DNA of 64,000 bases from Symsagittifera roscoffensis (Eukaryota > Xenacoelomorpha > Acoela > Convolutidae). Below the pieces are notes generated by a model. It ran no database searches, was not told the origin of the DNA, and worked only from the letters and a program-made list of their open reading frames with translations. Positions 60,781 to 64,000 of this stretch are shown here, in pieces. A program made the position numbers and the translations under genes. Each line of letters begins with the position of its first letter. Within the stretch, counting starts at the first letter, position 1. The DNA is taken from assembly GCF_963678635.1 (NCBI RefSeq), contig NC_087062.1:33517651-33581650 (forward strand). The letters run 5' to 3'.

Positions 60781-62379
60781 GACTAATTTCGTGTTAAGAT
60801 ATAAAGTTCGACAACTAACTATTCTAAAACCTGGTTTTTCATTGCGATGTAGAAATCAATGCACAAATCGATCTTTTTGTGTTTATTATCAAAACCTTAG
60901 CAATGACTCGAGCTATTTTCCGAATATTTTTTTTCTTCTTGGAAAGCGAAGAAGGACATGAGCCAAAACGCAGAAAGAAATTTGAGTTATGGTATAAAGT
61001 GTTAATCATTTTTTAGCAAAATGGAAATAGAGGGTCAGATCAAATTAAGGTAAAGAACAGCCTGCATCAGACTTTAGCAGTTATTACTGTTTTGCTGATT
61101 TTAACCAAGTCTTCAACCAAAAGGCTGATTGATCTTGATGTAGCACTATACAGACTAGTTATCTCAAAGTAGGTATAATCTGAAGTTTAATTCAAATGAC
61201 ACCAAAGAACTTTCAAAACAAGTTGCTAATAAGTGAACTTTACAAATAACAGCGAGCAATATAAAACTCGGGTTAATTTTGGGCAGCAAGAACCCTCGAA
61301 ATTAACAAAACGTTTTTAAATTTGTATCAGATTGAGTTCAACTATTTTAGTTCTCGAAATCCTTGATGGCTCATTTTTCGTTCCCCTTCCTTGTTGGGCC
61401 ATCTTTTGGAATTGGTTTTTTAAATTCTCCTTCTTCGTTTAAATTTTTCAAAATTGACTTGCGTTCACCTTCTCAGCTTGCCGATGATTATTGCTCGACA
61501 TAGTTTCTCTATAGTGTCGGCAGTCGAGTTGCAGCCTATAGTCATTCTTATGATATGATAGCTCTGGGGTTTCTGGGTTTCACACACACACACACACACA
61601 CAAATCAAACTATGCGCCTATCCATTGCACAGTTTGGCCTCGAAATGATTAACTTGTACAATTAACAAGGATACTCGTTCTGATGTCCTTTTTAGACTGG
61701 GTGTTTTTTTGGAAATTTTTTCGGAGTTGAAGTAGTAGGGTTTTTGTCTGATGAGGCTGACAATTTGAATTGTTGGCAGCTTAGGAACAGCTTTAAATTG
61801 TTGTTGTTTTGGTAGTTCTGATATCGCTAGACGACAGGCTGTCTAGCTACACTGATCTGATTAACAACATTTCACTAATTAGTTTTGCAGAATCGGTTTA
61901 GTTTAAGCCTGGTTCGACTGCTATTCAGCATTTAAACACTGAGTTGGAGAAGAGGTTTTGCGCTTCCTATTTCCAAGTAATTTCCTTGGGATTTCTGGGA
62001 AAACAAAGGGTGTCTCAAAAATATAACTGTTTGGGTTCTCCAAAAGTTTGTATATGTCACATGTCCACCGTTGATGCCGGGGATGGAATTGTGAAACATA
62101 TGTGAGCCGTATGAGGCGAATTCGATGAGAATATGTCTAGTGAGCTATCGGAGCTAGAGTGTTGTTGGCCTGGCTGAGAAGTGTTGTTGGCCTATGACCA
62201 CCATAGAAGATAATGCGCAACCATACACATCCATGTATGATTTTTATGGAAAATGACTAATCATGCGTAGCACATAAGTTGATTTCGAAAACCCTCAAAA
62301 TAGCTTTTTAACGAATTTAATTAGTAATAAAACGATTTCTCATCATTATGCAAGCTGTTGGTACGATATGAAAAAATTT
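60781..62379. other. Region without a supported gene
   Basis: Apart from the CA microsatellite at 61,581 I see no gene, RNA gene or clear element. A segment at about 62,150-62,190 repeats gttgttggcctggctgagaa / gtgttgttggcctatg. Confidence 0.45.
61581..61602 (+). repeat. (CA)11 microsatellite
   Basis: Eleven perfect CA dinucleotides. Confidence 0.98.
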
Positions 62380-62587
62380 CACCGTGCAAATCATAAGTCG
62401 CAACCTATATGGTGCTATATATGGAAGAGATTTTTAACAATTTTTTTCTCTCGAAAACCATGAAAATAGAAGTTGATTGACAAAAATGACTGAGAAAAAG
62501 TATCTTTAGTACACGATACACTTTTATTAGATTCGTTTTTTTCACCAAGCAAACCATACGTCGCACCATAAATGGTGCTATTTATGA
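62380..62587. repeat. Direct repeat pair of ~45 bp with a palindromic core
   Basis: 62,380-62,425 and 62,543-62,587 share cacc(g/a)(t/a)gcaaa, ata(a/c)gtcgca and tggtgctat(a/t)tatg. The second copy contains the inverted repeat gcaccat-aa-atggtgc. Spacing is about 163 bp. They may be the ends of a small element or a local duplication. Confidence 0.55.
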
Positions 62588-63087
62588 AAACGATGATTCC
62601 ATACAAAAACAACTTGAATAGAGCTTCATGTGCCGTCAAATACGCCGGAATGGACTCGGACCCGATGATTGACGGCTGATTGGATGACATCGAGGATTTA
62701 GTATTTTGTTTCGCCATTACTCTAAAATCTTGATTTGTAGTTGTGAAGTTGTTTGGAGGCACTTAGCATAGTAATAAGGTGTTCCCTTCGTGATTGTCAG
62801 ATTCTGTAATTGATCCCCTGCCCTGGCAATGATAGTGTGGGAGGGCGAGCTCTCACTTGACCTCCAGCTTCAGGTCTACTACAGCCTGACCGATTTCGTC
62901 CGCAATAATGGTATCACGTGAAAATTATGGACACGAAAAAACTACCTTGAATCGAAAAAAAAGAACTTCTCTCAACAAACTAACTCAATCTGGAATGTGG
63001 GGATTTATGTGCTATCTTAAAAAAATTTTAAAAGCTCATGTTGTACAAATTACTTGTGAGAATTTTTCCAATCTTACAACTTTTGAT
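62588..63087. other. Stretch without a supported gene, including a small GC-richer patch
   Basis: 62,812-62,925 is clearly richer in G+C than its surroundings (ccctgccctggcaatgatag, gacctccagcttcaggtc). It could be an old exon or transposon end, but I cannot identify it. The rest is AT-rich. Confidence 0.35.
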
Positions 63088-63094
63088 GGAACTA

Positions 63095-63815
63095 GGATAG
63101 TCGGTTACTCTGGAAGTAGCACCGAATGTTCTGGCTATGGTCTGGAGAAAAACAAACAAACAAATGTAGTTTTTTCGTGTCGTTAAACAAAAAGAAAAGT
63201 GTCGTTAAAAAAACAAACAAAAAAGAGTTAAAGCTGTTTTTTTTCAAATTAAGGTCGTTTATTAAATTAAAGGATCTAAACCAAAAAAAAGATATGAGAA
63301 ATATTCGACAGTCATATTAAAGTTAGAAAATTTGCAAACAATTTCTTTAAAAAAAGACTCAAAAAAAAATTCAAAAAAATGTTCAAAAATTTTTTCAAAT
63401 TGTTTGCAGTTTTTTTAACTTTTGAATTTTTTCGCTCCAAAAAGCTCTAAAATACTCAAAAAAATTAAATTCATTCCAGTAACGATGAGTTTTTACGGCT
63501 TGAATTGAACTATCGTAAGCTTTTCAGAAGCCATTAAATTAAGCTATTGCAAGCCTGCTCGCACGCTTTATTCGCTCGAGTTATTACGAAACACCAAAAA
63601 TTTCAAACCGGTTTTTCTCGACACTGAGAAAATGTTTTGGTCATTTCTAAATGTCGATCGAATCATGACTGAAAGGGCTTTAATATGATATACCACTTAA
63701 CTCTCTCCGATGATTTTTTGTGGTAGCTGATTTTGCGTGGAAAACAAAAAAGAAAAAAATTTTAATAAATTAAGGCACTCAAAAACAAAGTTTTTCCCAG
63801 CTTTCAAGTTTTATT
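63095..63815 (+). repeat. Dispersed ~700-bp repeat, copy B
   Basis: Diverged second copy of the repeat at 50,796-51,440, same orientation and same order of landmarks (ggatagtcggttact, gaatgttc, cgctttattcgctc, atttcaaaccggttttt, agggctttaatatgata, tgattttgcgtggaaaac). No shared coding frame. Confidence 0.8.
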
Positions 63816-64000
63816 CGAAGCATTCCTAGCGCAAAATTTTGAAAAAATTTGTAAGTTTTTATACGAAATTTTTAAGCAGCATTTGTTTAAAATGGGAAAA
63901 TTTGATTTTTTTTGTCTTTTAAGAAAGCACCGTTATCCACTAAACTGATGCAACAAGAAACTATTTTTATCTCTTGTTTTCGTATGCAGCAAAAACCACT

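Noticed and set aside
62415-62762. 115-codon minus-strand frame with a hydrophobic segment (LFLYGIIVFINSTIYGA)
   Set aside because: It runs across the direct-repeat pair at 62,380-62,587 and shows no family resemblance; kept only as a remote possibility of a small membrane protein.
62812-62925. GC-richer patch as a possible exon
   Set aside because: The frames contain stops, no convincing splice pair bounds it, and no protein motif could be read.

Overview
The window comes from a eukaryotic, invertebrate and probably arthropod nuclear genome. The reasons are an AT-rich, gene-poor sequence, a two-exon cytosolic sulfotransferase gene with a short GT-AG intron, and relics of animal mobile elements: a Jockey/CR1-like LINE, a Ty3/gypsy-like LTR element, a Polinton/Maverick fragment and hAT-like MITEs. 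There is also a multi-gene remnant that looks like a chuvirus-type endogenous viral element. I cannot name the species.

Positions 1-34,340 are one continuous satellite array with a 59-bp monomer, about 580 copies, all in the same orientation and running off the left edge. The monomer is a diverged dimer of a ~30-bp unit built around the pentamer cgacc. Several monomer variants are combined into higher-order repeats of different lengths (about 2,593, 1,547, 477, 679 and 868 bp). The many long open frames in this region on both strands come from a repeat unit that almost lacks stop codons, and I do not count them as genes. From 34,341 to about 34,800 the array decays into diverged CGAC-rich sequence with a bare 30-bp period.

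From 35.7 to 39.1 kb lies a decayed viral insertion on the + strand: a glycoprotein-like pseudogene broken by stops and frameshifts and ending in a membrane segment, followed by a Ser/Pro/Thr-rich open frame and further broken frames that may be a nucleoprotein region. From 39 to 47.8 kb I see no genes, only repeats and MITE-like elements.

At 47.9-50.4 kb is a dead LINE (endonuclease C-terminus plus reverse transcriptase). At 51.6-52.9 kb, on the minus strand, is the one convincing intact host gene, a cytosolic sulfotransferase of 287 residues in two exons. It is enclosed by repeats: a dispersed ~650-bp element downstream and an inverted pair of hAT-like MITEs upstream.

The right part (54-64 kb) holds a TIR element, a tandem duplication, two related LTR/gag fragments on the minus strand with matching primer-binding sites, a five-copy ~126-bp tandem array whose units look like mini-exons, a Polinton capsid-region fragment (two genes, both broken), a CA microsatellite, and a second copy of the dispersed element found next to the sulfotransferase. 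Overall this looks like the edge of a satellite (heterochromatin-like) block next to a region dense in dead transposons with a single functional-looking gene.
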